A stretch of 64,000 bases of DNA from contig NZ_JARJHT010000001.1 in the NCBI RefSeq assembly GCF_029269745.1, positions 1,054,001 to 1,118,000 of the forward strand, given 5' to 3'. The stretch comes from Polluticoccus soli. Its GTDB lineage: Bacteria > Bacteroidota > Bacteroidia > Chitinophagales > Chitinophagaceae. Both the position numbers and the translations under genes were made by a program. Shown in pieces: positions 53,823 through 63,440 of this stretch (positions within the stretch are counted from its first letter, which is position 1; each line of letters opens with the position of its first letter). The notes beneath the pieces are model-generated. The model was not told the DNA's origin. It worked only from the letters and a program-made list of their open reading frames with translations, and searched no databases.

Positions 53823-54295
53823 CAGATCGAAATATTTTCGATTTTGAATTTCAAAACTCCACCAGGAGCCGTTACCTCGGCTACATCACCAACCTTTTTC
53901 CCTAAGAGACCTTTACCTATCGGAGAGGTAACCGATATCTTTCCTGCTTTTAAGTCAGCCTCCTGCTCAGAAACGATCTGGTATTCGAAGATTTTCTTAT
54001 TACCCAGATTAGTCACTTTAACCTTGCTTAGTATAGACACCTTGCTAGTATCTACGTCTTTAGCTTCAATTACCCGAGCAGTTACTATAGCCGACTCTAA
54101 CTGAGCGATCTTTGCCTCGTGGTATCCCTGAGCTTCTTTAGCAGCATCATATTCCGCGTTCTCTTTTAAGTCCCCCTTTTCCCGGGCTTCTGCTATTTGC
54201 CTTGCAATCTCCGCTCTGCCAACTGTTTTCAGTTGGTTGAGCTCCTCTTTCAATTGATCTAATGTTTCTTTCGTTACGTAGTTAACTCCCGACAT
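53822..54295 (-). CDS. greA: Transcription elongation factor GreA
   Basis: A 157-residue GreA: an N-terminal coiled-coil hairpin (TKETLDQLKEELNQLKTVGRAEIARQIAEAREKGDLKENAEYDAAKEAQ) with the two acidic residues at its tip (D and E in KGDLKENAEY), and a C-terminal FKBP-like domain ending VTSPIGKGLLGKKVGDVAEVTAPGGVLKFKIENISI. It rescues backtracked RNA polymerase by stimulating transcript cleavage. It is operonic with the HIT gene. Confidence 0.97.
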   Translation of the reverse strand: MSGVNYVTKETLDQLKEELNQLKTVGRAEIARQIAEAREKGDLKENAEYDAAKEAQGYHEAKIAQLESAIVTARVIEAKDVDTSKVSILSKVKVTNLGNKKIFEYQIVSEQEADLKAGKISVTSPIGKGLLGKKVGDVAEVTAPGGVLKFKIENISI

Positions 54296-54323
54296 ATTAG
54301 TTCGCTTTTGATTTTACTATACG

Positions 54324-54362
54324 AAAAAAATACAACGCTCCTGAAGACACAGAAGCGTTGTA
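54324..54362 (-). terminator. Terminator of the PorV-family operon
   Basis: Stem TACAACGCT / AGCGTTGTA (54331-54339 with 54354-54362), helped by inner CTG/CAG, followed on the minus strand by a run of T. Confidence 0.82.
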
Positions 54363-54390
54363 CTATCAAAAATAATAAATTTCCTTACTA

Positions 54391-55470
54391 TTAGCGCATA
54401 AACCTCAAAGAAAAGGTATGCACACCGTTTGCAGGTGTATGCGTAGGTCTGAATGAGTAGTCCAAGCCAACTTTAGGGCCTTTTTCACCCAGCCTGTGCT
54501 GTACCGTTGCACCAGCAGCATATCCGCTGTAGAACGTACCAGTAGACCTGCTGGTAATATCCCTTTCATAACGATAGCCACCACGCAGCATAAATATCTC
54601 GCGGAAAGCATATTCTACGCCACCACCGATATAATCGTTGTTGAAAGAGTTTGACGTAAAGTTAACCATTGCCGTAAGCCTGTGCTTAGGCTGATCGTCT
54701 TCGTTCTGCAAATGGTTCTCATCAAGATAGAAATCGTATGCCGCACCAAAGTTAAGGTACGTAGGCATCGCGAACTTCTCAGACGGAGTTTCACGGTTCA
54801 GTGTATAGATCTCGCTTTCAGGAGCCTGGCTCTCGATGGCGAAACCACTACCCGTGAATTTCATGTTCGTACCCAAGTTACGCAGCGTGATACCGAAATG
54901 GAAATTATCCCGCTTGCCGGTAACATACTGGATACCTGCTTCAAATGCTGCACCGCTAGCCCTCACGTTCGATATTTGCTCAGAAACGAAAGTTCCGGCT
55001 ATACCTGCGTGTATTTTCTCAGAGAATGATTTAGCAAAACCCAGTGAGATATTAAAGAACTGAGGAGTGTATGTACCGATCTGGCCTTCAGGATTATCAT
55101 AATCTGTGATCATGATATCACCGAAGCTAACAGACATCACGTTAACGCCAATAACACCAAAATCACCAAGCTTCTGACCAAGTCCCAGATTATTTATACC
55201 TACGCCGCTTCCGCTCAGGTAACGGCTGTACGCCAGACCTACCTCAGTTTTTTCAACAAAAGCCAGACCTGCGATATTTGTTTTAAAACCTTCTATACCT
55301 TTCACCTGGGCAGTATTCAACCCGAATACACCAGTACTCTGACCCCAGGGGTTGATAAGCAACTCAGTTGCTCCGGCCTGGCCAACACGATCCTTGTTTC
55401 CAGCAAACGCTTGTAATGAAGCTCCTACCACACACATCGCTATTGCAGATCCTGTAAGTAATTTTCTCAT
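54391..55470 (-). CDS. PorV/PorQ-family outer-membrane protein
   Basis: About 359 residues from the ATG at 55470 (MRKLLTGSAIAMCVVGASLQAFA signal peptide). It resembles the PorV/PorQ (DUF3308) barrel family: an early AGATELLINPWGQSTGVFGLNTAQVKGIEGFKTNIAGLAF, a run of beta strands, and a C-terminal FSLRFMR ending in an aromatic strand. PorV shuttles T9SS cargo on the surface, and related PorV-like proteins are found beside large T9SS cargo proteins. It follows the 1315-residue T9SS-type protein gene and a SusC gene in the same orientation, so a shared assembly role is plausible. Confidence 0.82.
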   Translation of the reverse strand: MRKLLTGSAIAMCVVGASLQAFAGNKDRVGQAGATELLINPWGQSTGVFGLNTAQVKGIEGFKTNIAGLAFVEKTEVGLAYSRYLSGSGVGINNLGLGQKLGDFGVIGVNVMSVSFGDIMITDYDNPEGQIGTYTPQFFNISLGFAKSFSEKIHAGIAGTFVSEQISNVRASGAAFEAGIQYVTGKRDNFHFGITLRNLGTNMKFTGSGFAIESQAPESEIYTLNRETPSEKFAMPTYLNFGAAYDFYLDENHLQNEDDQPKHRLTAMVNFTSNSFNNDYIGGGVEYAFREIFMLRGGYRYERDITSRSTGTFYSGYAAGATVQHRLGEKGPKVGLDYSFRPTHTPANGVHTFSLRFMR

Positions 55471-55500
55471 AATTATACGTATGATAAATGTTTTATTTAG

Positions 55501-55528
55501 TGGGCCGGCCATAGCCGGCCCATTTTTT
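55501..55528. terminator. Intergenic hairpin between the 1315-residue gene and the PorV-family gene
   Basis: Stem TGGGCCGGC / GCCGGCCCA (55501-55509 with 55514-55522). The T6 tract lies on the plus-strand side; on the coding minus strand the 3' side is only weakly T-rich. It may attenuate the downstream barrel gene or stabilise the upstream mRNA rather than terminate fully. Confidence 0.6.
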
Positions 55529-55533
55529 CAATA

Positions 55534-58500
55534 TTAGTAGCTTGTTACATCCACAGGACGCATTGCGCCAAACCATTTCAACACTGTTTCACCAATACCC
55601 TCTGCCTGAACATGGATCAGATACATACCACTAGCTATCGGCAGACCTTTTGAGTTCCTGAGATCCCAATCGATATATGCAGCATTGGCATTATCCTTTT
55701 CCAGCCTGCGTATCAAAGCACCTTCCAGAGAGTAAATATTCACCGTGGATTTTTTGGGCAGGTTTATTATACGTACACGTGTATCAAGCCTGTTCTTTTC
55801 ATAACCAGCATATCCGTAGTATGGATTAGGAACTACATTTATCCTATCCAGCAGAGCTTGTTTGTCAAGATCAGGATTGTCGTTGATACTCTTAGGAGCC
55901 AGATCTTTAGTACTGAATGCATAGATCGGGTTACCTTGTTGAGTTGGATCAGGACGATCGCGCAGAGTTACACCTTCAGGTTTAAAGTTAGCGTACGGAC
56001 GTTCAACGCGGATCTTTACCCTGGTCTCTGTAGGAATGAAACCTTCCGACAAAGGCAGGTAATTTTGTCCTGCCGCCAGCAGCGGGTTACCAACCCAAAT
56101 AGCGCGACGATATGCGTTATTACGTGAAGCCGCATTGTGAGCTTGCTCTTTAAACTGCTTTCCTTCGTCATAACGTGAATTCAACACGTATATGTAGTGC
56201 TTGCCGCCAAAAATATAAGTGCTTACACCTGTAGCTTCTTCAGTTACTACACTCTCTGAAACTGGGTTCCAGATCATATCATTACCGTTATAGTTCTTCA
56301 ACCATGAGTCTTCACCGAAAACGATGTTCAGACGTTCTCCTGTTTCCTGGTTAACAGCATAGCCCGGGAAGTATGACATACCGGTATCCGATGCATCAGC
56401 TGAATAAAGCGGCCTACCGCTAGCATCCAACTCACCCGTCCAGCTGCGATGACGCCTAACACTGAATTTCTCAGCTTTACCTTCTGCCAGAGACTTGTCT
56501 TCTTGCTGCTCAATTACAACACAACGAGTCCATTTGGTCTTATCGGAAGTGAAAACAACATCAACGCTTTGCAGGTTAAACAGGCCTTGAGAGAATGTAC
56601 CTTGTTTAGTAACACCGAAACCGCAGTTAGTAGTAACCTCACCAGTTGTAAGATGCTCTCCGGTTGCACCCAATACATAGGGAGCCCAAGTACCACGGGT
56701 TAACGTGCTGTTGCTCATCATACTTTCGTAGAACTGGCCCACGGTATCAAACTTACGATCATTGTAGTCACACAGACTAAATGTATCCTTAGCACCACCA
56801 CTACGAATCCAGTTTTTACGATCGCGGCCTTCAGCATCCTGAGTACCAGCTAACCAAGGTTTAGCTGGATCCATAAATGTGATGCTTGAAGTAATATAAC
56901 CGTTGCCATTAATTTCATCGTCACCAGGCCTAACAACTTGCTGAACAGCAACTGATAAACCGTAATCTTCCAGTATTTGCTCGTTGTAATTATTAAGATC
57001 TTGCTCACCGTAGATCGTAGCGCCATTTGTTAGGTTGACTAATCTCCAGCGGCTGTCAAACCTTAATCCACGATCGCCAGCTTGTAAACCACCTTCAATA
57101 AACAGTTCCCAATCGTGAGCTTTGATCCTAACCGGGTCAATCACTTTAACATTAACGGGACTATTACCTTGCTTATAAACAGGATTAGCAACAACAAACG
57201 GAGTTTGCAGAGCAGCATTTTCAGACTCTTCAGTCATTTCCATCAAATTGCCACCGTTACCAGAACCTTCAATGCGGGTGATCTTAACACCATCGCCGTA
57301 ATCCGCATTCAACACAGTACCCATATCGCCGTTAGCAGGGTTAGGCATAGCTACCACAACAGGTATTACGCTACCACCTGCACCTTTAGAACTTTCTATA
57401 TATGGTGCTTCCTGAGATGAGTCAATGTCGTTAATATTAAATGGTGCAAATTCGTTGTGAGCATATGCTATAGCAACGAAATAATAGTTGCGATAATTTA
57501 CCAGACGTTTGTCATTACCCTTCGCAAACTGATCTTGTGTTATAACGAAGCTATGACGAACACCGCTGTCTTTACCAGTGACCATAACGTGAGGTTCCCA
57601 AGTAGAATCGCTAAGATCTGTACGCTTTTTGTAATTAATGATACGTGATACTCCATTAGCCATATCCGTCTGGAATACCTCAGCAGCCAGCTCCGTATTC
57701 AGTTCACCATCTTCATCGAATATTTGTGCAGCTTGCACGCGCTCATCCCTTAGCTGGAATACCCTGTAACCCTCAAACTTGTACAGTGAGTCAGCTACCT
57801 TAACTGACTTTGAAGTCGTAGCGTTTGCACGGAATTTTTTAGCAGTGTCATAACCGAATTTCTCACCATAGTTGTTGCTGATCGGATCGTTAACCAAATA
57901 GAATACGATCTTTTTATCCATTTCACGAGCAACCATGCGTGGAGCTTCCGGCCCTTCTACCCTTTGGAAATTGTTGTTATACAGTGATTGAGCCAGGTCA
58001 TCTGCAGCCCTGATCTTCCTGAACGAAACGTTAGGACAACCGCCCACATCCGATACCCATATAGCACCGATTGTGATGTCGTTTACAACACCGGGTTCCA
58101 GTGTGAAAGGACCTGAAGAGTGCACAAATCGACGATCACCAGGAGCGTTGCTACAGTTACACTCAGACCATGCAGTTTTATCGCTAGGATCACCAGGAAA
58201 TACAAAATTGGTAAGGTTGGAGGTACCATACCCTTTTGACGGAACGTTCGGACCAACAAAGTCGTTGCTGAAATGCTGACCATTGGTGATCGAACCAGTC
58301 ATGTAGTAATAAATATGCGTACCATTTCTAGGGTTACCGATGACGCTATTATCGTTGTTATAGTAAGTAAACGCTTCCATTTTCAACTCAACAAAACTGT
58401 CAAGTCCATTTTTATCTTTACCTACAAATTTCTTAGGACCTTTAAAGAAGTCTACGCCCACCATTGGCACTTGCTCGCCGTAATGGTTAGCGGCACCTGT

Positions 58501-59481
58501 ACCATCGGTGCTGGCAGCATTATACAGTATACCAAGGCCCCTGCTTACGTCGCAACCAATGAAGTCATCCAGGTGATAACCAAGATCGGCATCGGTCCAG
58601 GTAGCTATATAAGTGCTATCCAGTGTAAGATTACCACGGTTGATAAGCTTATAGTTATAGAAGGTGGCATCGTTGATGAAGTCTTTGGTAGAGTATGCGA
58701 AAGCATTAGCTTGCACCTCAAGGCCAATTCCTTCAGTATTTGATTCACCTTTAACGTTACCCTTATCATTGAATACCCACCAGATGTACTGGTCACCCTG
58801 GATATTTGGGTAATCACCCAGGTCAGGACGGTATTTTTTGTCACCATCAACATCCACGAAAGGCGCGTAACTTTTGTCGTCGCCAATGTTCAGCGGGTTA
58901 AGGTTTTTACCAACAGCATTGATGTTACCTGTTGCAGGCCATTGTTTGATAGCCTCGTAAGCAGGTTCATTCAGCGCATCAGCTTGATTTTTTAACTCCC
59001 TGAAACGGTTAATATCTTCTTTATTAATTTTCCAGAAACGATCCCACTCATTACATGTAGCAGCGTCGATGTTAGCAGCATCGTCCAAAGGGCCAGGCCA
59101 ATAGTCGTTACCACTTTGACGATAAGTCTGGGCAGCTACTTTCAGCTGGCCCTGAGCATCATAACCACCAATCCAAACAGAACCGGCAAACAAAGAGTTT
59201 TTCCTTGAGCCTTTAGGAACTTCATAACGAGCTTCAGATGTACCATTATCCCACCACATGTCGCCACCGGTCATCAGCCTTGCGCGCACGTTATTGATAT
59301 CAAGGTCAATAGCGGCGGTCGCGGGCCTACAACTGGCGGTAGTTTTCAATTGGCCAAGCTTTTGGCCATTGCCACTGTTACTACCTGCGCCTATATTAGG
59401 CTTTGCAAGCGATACCGTTGCAATGCCGGAAAATGCGGCAAGCGACAGGGCGAAAACTAGTTTACTTTTATTCTTAAACAT
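55534..59481 (-). CDS. Giant surface protein with T9SS-type C-terminal domain
   Basis: A 1315-residue protein with a Sec signal peptide (MFKNKSKLVFALSLAAFSGIATVSLA). The mature part is rich in aromatic, Asp and Asn residues (WWDNGTSEARYEVPKGSRKNSLFAGSVWIGGYDAQGQLKVAAQTYRQSGNDYWPGP; then VDVDGDKKYRPDLGDYP, a Ca-like Asp-rich loop). The C-terminal 95 residues (RINVVPNPYYGYAGYEKNRLD ... VNIYSLEGALIRRLEKDN ... SKGLPIASGMYLIHVQAEGIGETVLKWFGAMR) form a T9SS type A-like sorting domain. Function unknown; it is probably a large secreted or surface-attached protein. It follows the SusC gene by 29 bases. Confidence 0.85.
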   Translation of the reverse strand: MFKNKSKLVFALSLAAFSGIATVSLAKPNIGAGSNSGNGQKLGQLKTTASCRPATAAIDLDINNVRARLMTGGDMWWDNGTSEARYEVPKGSRKNSLFAGSVWIGGYDAQGQLKVAAQTYRQSGNDYWPGPLDDAANIDAATCNEWDRFWKINKEDINRFRELKNQADALNEPAYEAIKQWPATGNINAVGKNLNPLNIGDDKSYAPFVDVDGDKKYRPDLGDYPNIQGDQYIWWVFNDKGNVKGESNTEGIGLEVQANAFAYSTKDFINDATFYNYKLINRGNLTLDSTYIATWTDADLGYHLDDFIGCDVSRGLGILYNAASTDGTGAANHYGEQVPMVGVDFFKGPKKFVGKDKNGLDSFVELKMEAFTYYNNDNSVIGNPRNGTHIYYYMTGSITNGQHFSNDFVGPNVPSKGYGTSNLTNFVFPGDPSDKTAWSECNCSNAPGDRRFVHSSGPFTLEPGVVNDITIGAIWVSDVGGCPNVSFRKIRAADDLAQSLYNNNFQRVEGPEAPRMVAREMDKKIVFYLVNDPISNNYGEKFGYDTAKKFRANATTSKSVKVADSLYKFEGYRVFQLRDERVQAAQIFDEDGELNTELAAEVFQTDMANGVSRIINYKKRTDLSDSTWEPHVMVTGKDSGVRHSFVITQDQFAKGNDKRLVNYRNYYFVAIAYAHNEFAPFNINDIDSSQEAPYIESSKGAGGSVIPVVVAMPNPANGDMGTVLNADYGDGVKITRIEGSGNGGNLMEMTEESENAALQTPFVVANPVYKQGNSPVNVKVIDPVRIKAHDWELFIEGGLQAGDRGLRFDSRWRLVNLTNGATIYGEQDLNNYNEQILEDYGLSVAVQQVVRPGDDEINGNGYITSSITFMDPAKPWLAGTQDAEGRDRKNWIRSGGAKDTFSLCDYNDRKFDTVGQFYESMMSNSTLTRGTWAPYVLGATGEHLTTGEVTTNCGFGVTKQGTFSQGLFNLQSVDVVFTSDKTKWTRCVVIEQQEDKSLAEGKAEKFSVRRHRSWTGELDASGRPLYSADASDTGMSYFPGYAVNQETGERLNIVFGEDSWLKNYNGNDMIWNPVSESVVTEEATGVSTYIFGGKHYIYVLNSRYDEGKQFKEQAHNAASRNNAYRRAIWVGNPLLAAGQNYLPLSEGFIPTETRVKIRVERPYANFKPEGVTLRDRPDPTQQGNPIYAFSTKDLAPKSINDNPDLDKQALLDRINVVPNPYYGYAGYEKNRLDTRVRIINLPKKSTVNIYSLEGALIRRLEKDNANAAYIDWDLRNSKGLPIASGMYLIHVQAEGIGETVLKWFGAMRPVDVTSY

Positions 59482-59510
59482 AACTATTGAAGTTATAAAA
59501 CAAACGATTT

Positions 59511-62500
59511 TTAGAAATTGAATTGAAGACCAACGTTAACGCGGCGTGGCAGGTTAATGTTGTTGATGCTGTTCTGGGTACCACTCAAACCTGTGCTTAT
59601 GCTATACAGATCGATGTACGATTGCGGATCAATCTGGTTCTTAGTCAGTGCGATACCACTTGGATCAGCCAGGAAGCCATCGTCATCAGTGCGGCCTGTA
59701 TAACCATTAACACTCAACACATCACGGGTATTCAGAACGTTCATGATCATAACATATGCATTTACGATCAGCGGCTCTTTCTTCGCTATCCCTTCAGCAG
59801 TCTTTTTACCAAAATCAAGTTTGAAATCTTTGTCTACACGCAGATCCAGCATGTAGTGCCATGGCAGGCGAGAGCCGTTGATAGAACCCAGGATGGTACG
59901 ATCAAGCGCAGTTGTGCGTGCATACTTTGTATACGGCTCACCACTCCTTGTGCTGAAGATCAGGTTTGCGCCAGCATTCTGCAGAATGTGCCTGTTACCA
60001 ACTACTGGACCCATATTATCGAAGAAACGGTAGTCGATGTTTGCAATGATCTGGTGACGTGAATCATAGTCAAGAGCTGTAGCAAAACGCAGGTTAGGCA
60101 GCTGTGCAGAGATAAGGTTCTGCAGCAGACCATTCTGACCTACAAAGCTGCTACCACCGGCACCGTTACCGCTTGAAGTACCTGAACCACTACCTTCGGC
60201 AAACTGCAGGGTATACGACAGGTTCATGCGCAGGTTACCTACACGACGCAGATCATATACTGCACGCAGACCTTTCGTAGTTGAGAAGTCGCGGTTACCA
60301 TATGTATAATATGTCTGAGGGAATGCAAACAGGTAAGGGCGCAGTTGGATCATGTCTTTACGCTCTTTGTAAAATGCGCTCAGTGAGATAGAAGACTGTT
60401 TTGTAACTGATTGTTGGAAACCAACCTCATAGTCAAACAGCTTCTCTGGTTTCAGGTCAGAGTTTGGCATGATCAGGTTACCGCTATTCTGCATGAAATA
60501 GTATTGGTCAGGACGAGCATAAGCTGCAAACCTTGGCCTTTGTACAACAACGTCGTAGTGTGCATAGAACAATGCAACATCAGATATAGGGAACGAGAAT
60601 TTAACACGTGGCATTACATTCACCTGAGGCTTGTAATCGGTGAATGAACTGTTGGGATCAAATGTAGAGTCAGTGATCCTTGTGGTTTTGTTAACCAGGA
60701 AAGGCTGAGGATCGCGACCACCAGTATATGTCTTCAAAGTATTCGGATCATCGATCTGGCGACCAAATGGATCGTACCAGTTATCGCCATTCCTATAACC
60801 TACAACTGTAGGGTTAGTGCTTTCGTTGCTGTTTACATATACTACGTAATCATCACCAATGTTTGATGGGTGACCACCTGCTGCGTCATTCCTTGCGATA
60901 TCACGTACATCACCCAATTTACGTACCTCATACAGAGAATATGGGTCTTTCAGCACCTTAGTGTTGTTATCGAAACGATCTACACGAACACCAACGTTGA
61001 ACAACATGTCCTTGTACTGGAACCTGTCAAGGATATAACCAGCCAGGTAGTTAGGCCTGTAAGGAGCCACATCACGTGTCAGGTTACCATTAGCATCTTT
61101 CTTTGTAAAGAAGTCATTAAAGTTTACCTGACCTTTTTGTTTTTTACCGGTATAGTCGTAACCATAGTAAGATACAAAGTTGTTACCCTGGTTGAACAGT
61201 TCGTCAGCAGAGAACAGATCAAGAGACAGACTGCTTGGGTCAACTGCATCTATGTTGACAAAATCGGTTCCTTTAGGATCCAGACCCAGCCTGGTCCTCA
61301 AATTGCGATCAAATACAGATTGCGCAGTATCAACTGAGATGTAATTATAGAATATAGTATCGAATGGAGAGAAGCTCACCAGACCATTCCTATAGTCGTC
61401 TTTAGTATAACGTTTGCCGCCAACGATCAGCACTGGATTTTCTTTATCCAGGCGGATATGTGTGTTTGTCAGCTGACGCATGTATTGCCAGAGACCACCA
61501 CTTTGGCTGGCACCGCCGGTTGAGTAAGAACGTTCAATACGTTGTTGATAATACAAACCGAATTCGATAGCGTGCCTTGTTTTGCCAGGCTGAAGATCGA
61601 ACGATGCATCTACCTGAACACTAAACTGGTCCTGCTGAGAAAATGAATAACCCTGTAATGAGGCACCCACATTCTGCCATAGGTTGTAAGTACCTGCTGG
61701 CAGCGTACCATTTGGCAGGCCACGTTCAGCATATATTTCCTGAATATCCCTAGGCGTTTGACTCAGGTTATAATAAGTAGATGTATAGTTAGCCAGTATT
61801 GGGTTAAGTTCAGAACGTTCGAAAGTAGTACGCGTTGCGCTCCTCGAACCGTCAAATATAACACCGGTCAGACCAGTGGTATCGTCCACTTGACCTGGTC
61901 TGTAAACAGATGTATATTCAGTATTGAATTTACCAACATAGCCATACTTGAACAGATCACGCTTATGATCTTCGTGCTCACGGCTGTTATTGGTTGTCTG
62001 GTAATCTGCTTGTAGTGTATAGTAAGCGTTTGAGATTAAAGGTTTTTTCTCCGCTGTATCGATAGAGGCATTTGCTTTACCAAAGCGCTGAGTTAAACGC
62101 AGATAACCACGTGCTGTAGTGTTTTTATCAATAGGAATTGCATCTGCTGCAAATAAAGACCATGAATAGTAGCCCATTTCATCAGCATACGCTTTTGCAC
62201 GGCTGTAGCTATAGTTACCACCTGCAGTCAGGTTCAGGTTGTCAGCAAGCTGGAAATCGAGTTTGCCATTCAGTACACCCCTCAGACGATTTGCATTGTC
62301 GCGGGCTTTCTGAAGTTCCAGATCTTCTTTGCGAACAAATTCCGTAGAATAAGCTAATGCTGAAGAACCAGTCTGGCTAGGTACCACCCTCAGCGGAGTT
62401 GCCTGCAGTTCTGCCAGCTTCGCATCGTTAACTTTATACGTACCGCCATAAACAGGGCGCGGATCTTTATCATATACTACATCAGCACCAATAAAGAAAC

Positions 62501-63308
62501 CGGCAACGTTTTTCTTACCACCTTCAATTTTTTTGCTGTACAGTGGGCCAGACAGGGTAAAGTTACCCAGGTTGTGTCCATAACCGTCAACACCGCGTTC
62601 CAAAAGCACGCCACCACGTAATTTGTTTGATATACCTTTTGTTGTGATATTGATCACACCACCGATCGCATCGCCATATTTTGCAGACAGACCTGAAGTG
62701 ATCACGTCCATCTGGTCGATGCTACCTTGAGGAAGGTTGATACCCGAACGACCGCGCACCTGCACACCATCGATAATTACGAGTGTACCGTCTGTACGCG
62801 CACCGCCGATGCTCAGACCATCTGTGCGTTGATAAACGCCACCTACAGTTGAAGCGATACCTTCTGTGCTACGGGTAGCCATTTTTTCAATTTCTTCTGA
62901 TGATTTTGATTGACGACCATCGCCAAACGGATCGATCAGAGGAATTTTGTACTGAACTACAACAACCTCATTCAGCTTGTTGGCATCCAGTTCCATAGCC
63001 ACGTTCACCAGCGTGTTTTTGTCCGCACCTACGATAACATTCGAAGTAAGGCTGGTTTTGTAAGACTGATAAGTAACCTTTACCGTGTAACGACCAGGAG
63101 CAAGTGGCTTAACAAGGTACTGGCCCTCTTCATCTGTAGAACCACCACCTTTAACTAGATCCCCCTCCAAGACTTGCACAATAGCACCGATCATGGGAGC
63201 TTTTGTCTCATCCACGACGGTTCCCGTGATAGCGCCACTTTGTGCAAATGCTGTACCAGCAACACTTACAAACAATAGCGCGAACAAATAACGTAGTTTA
63301 CGTGTCAT
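59511..63308 (-). CDS. SusC/RagA-like TonB-dependent receptor
   Basis: About 1265 residues from the ATG at 63308 (MTRKLRYLFALLFVSVAGTAFAQ signal). It has a carboxypeptidase-regulatory-like domain (GAITGTVVDETKAPMIGAIVQVLEGDLVKGGGSTDEEGQYLVKPLAPGRYTVKVTYQSYKT), a plug domain (VVVQYKIPLIDPFGDGRQSKSSEEIEKMATRSTEGIASTVGGVYQRTDGLSIGGARTDGTLVIIDGVQVRG), and a long barrel ending RRVNVGLQFNF. It should import a ligand over the outer membrane using TonB energy. No SusD lipoprotein gene is adjacent; its neighbours are a giant T9SS-type protein and a PorV-like barrel. A near-match TATCTTTA box lies at 63345-63352. Confidence 0.9.
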   Translation of the reverse strand: MTRKLRYLFALLFVSVAGTAFAQSGAITGTVVDETKAPMIGAIVQVLEGDLVKGGGSTDEEGQYLVKPLAPGRYTVKVTYQSYKTSLTSNVIVGADKNTLVNVAMELDANKLNEVVVVQYKIPLIDPFGDGRQSKSSEEIEKMATRSTEGIASTVGGVYQRTDGLSIGGARTDGTLVIIDGVQVRGRSGINLPQGSIDQMDVITSGLSAKYGDAIGGVINITTKGISNKLRGGVLLERGVDGYGHNLGNFTLSGPLYSKKIEGGKKNVAGFFIGADVVYDKDPRPVYGGTYKVNDAKLAELQATPLRVVPSQTGSSALAYSTEFVRKEDLELQKARDNANRLRGVLNGKLDFQLADNLNLTAGGNYSYSRAKAYADEMGYYSWSLFAADAIPIDKNTTARGYLRLTQRFGKANASIDTAEKKPLISNAYYTLQADYQTTNNSREHEDHKRDLFKYGYVGKFNTEYTSVYRPGQVDDTTGLTGVIFDGSRSATRTTFERSELNPILANYTSTYYNLSQTPRDIQEIYAERGLPNGTLPAGTYNLWQNVGASLQGYSFSQQDQFSVQVDASFDLQPGKTRHAIEFGLYYQQRIERSYSTGGASQSGGLWQYMRQLTNTHIRLDKENPVLIVGGKRYTKDDYRNGLVSFSPFDTIFYNYISVDTAQSVFDRNLRTRLGLDPKGTDFVNIDAVDPSSLSLDLFSADELFNQGNNFVSYYGYDYTGKKQKGQVNFNDFFTKKDANGNLTRDVAPYRPNYLAGYILDRFQYKDMLFNVGVRVDRFDNNTKVLKDPYSLYEVRKLGDVRDIARNDAAGGHPSNIGDDYVVYVNSNESTNPTVVGYRNGDNWYDPFGRQIDDPNTLKTYTGGRDPQPFLVNKTTRITDSTFDPNSSFTDYKPQVNVMPRVKFSFPISDVALFYAHYDVVVQRPRFAAYARPDQYYFMQNSGNLIMPNSDLKPEKLFDYEVGFQQSVTKQSSISLSAFYKERKDMIQLRPYLFAFPQTYYTYGNRDFSTTKGLRAVYDLRRVGNLRMNLSYTLQFAEGSGSGTSSGNGAGGSSFVGQNGLLQNLISAQLPNLRFATALDYDSRHQIIANIDYRFFDNMGPVVGNRHILQNAGANLIFSTRSGEPYTKYARTTALDRTILGSINGSRLPWHYMLDLRVDKDFKLDFGKKTAEGIAKKEPLIVNAYVMIMNVLNTRDVLSVNGYTGRTDDDGFLADPSGIALTKNQIDPQSYIDLYSISTGLSGTQNSINNINLPRRVNVGLQFNF

Positions 63309-63440
63309 ATCCTGCATTAAATAATTATTAACCAAATGAACGGTAAAGATAAAAACTTCTGTTAAAAGTAGCACCGCGCAACATATTTTTTGTCAGATTA
63401 TTGTTTGTTTTCCTTATATTATCTGACCAGCCTATATAAC

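Noticed and set aside
54301-54390. Separate small RNA gene between greA and the PorV-family gene
   Set aside because: The hairpin with a T-run is well placed as the terminator of the PorV-family operon; no promoter for a separate RNA was seen.
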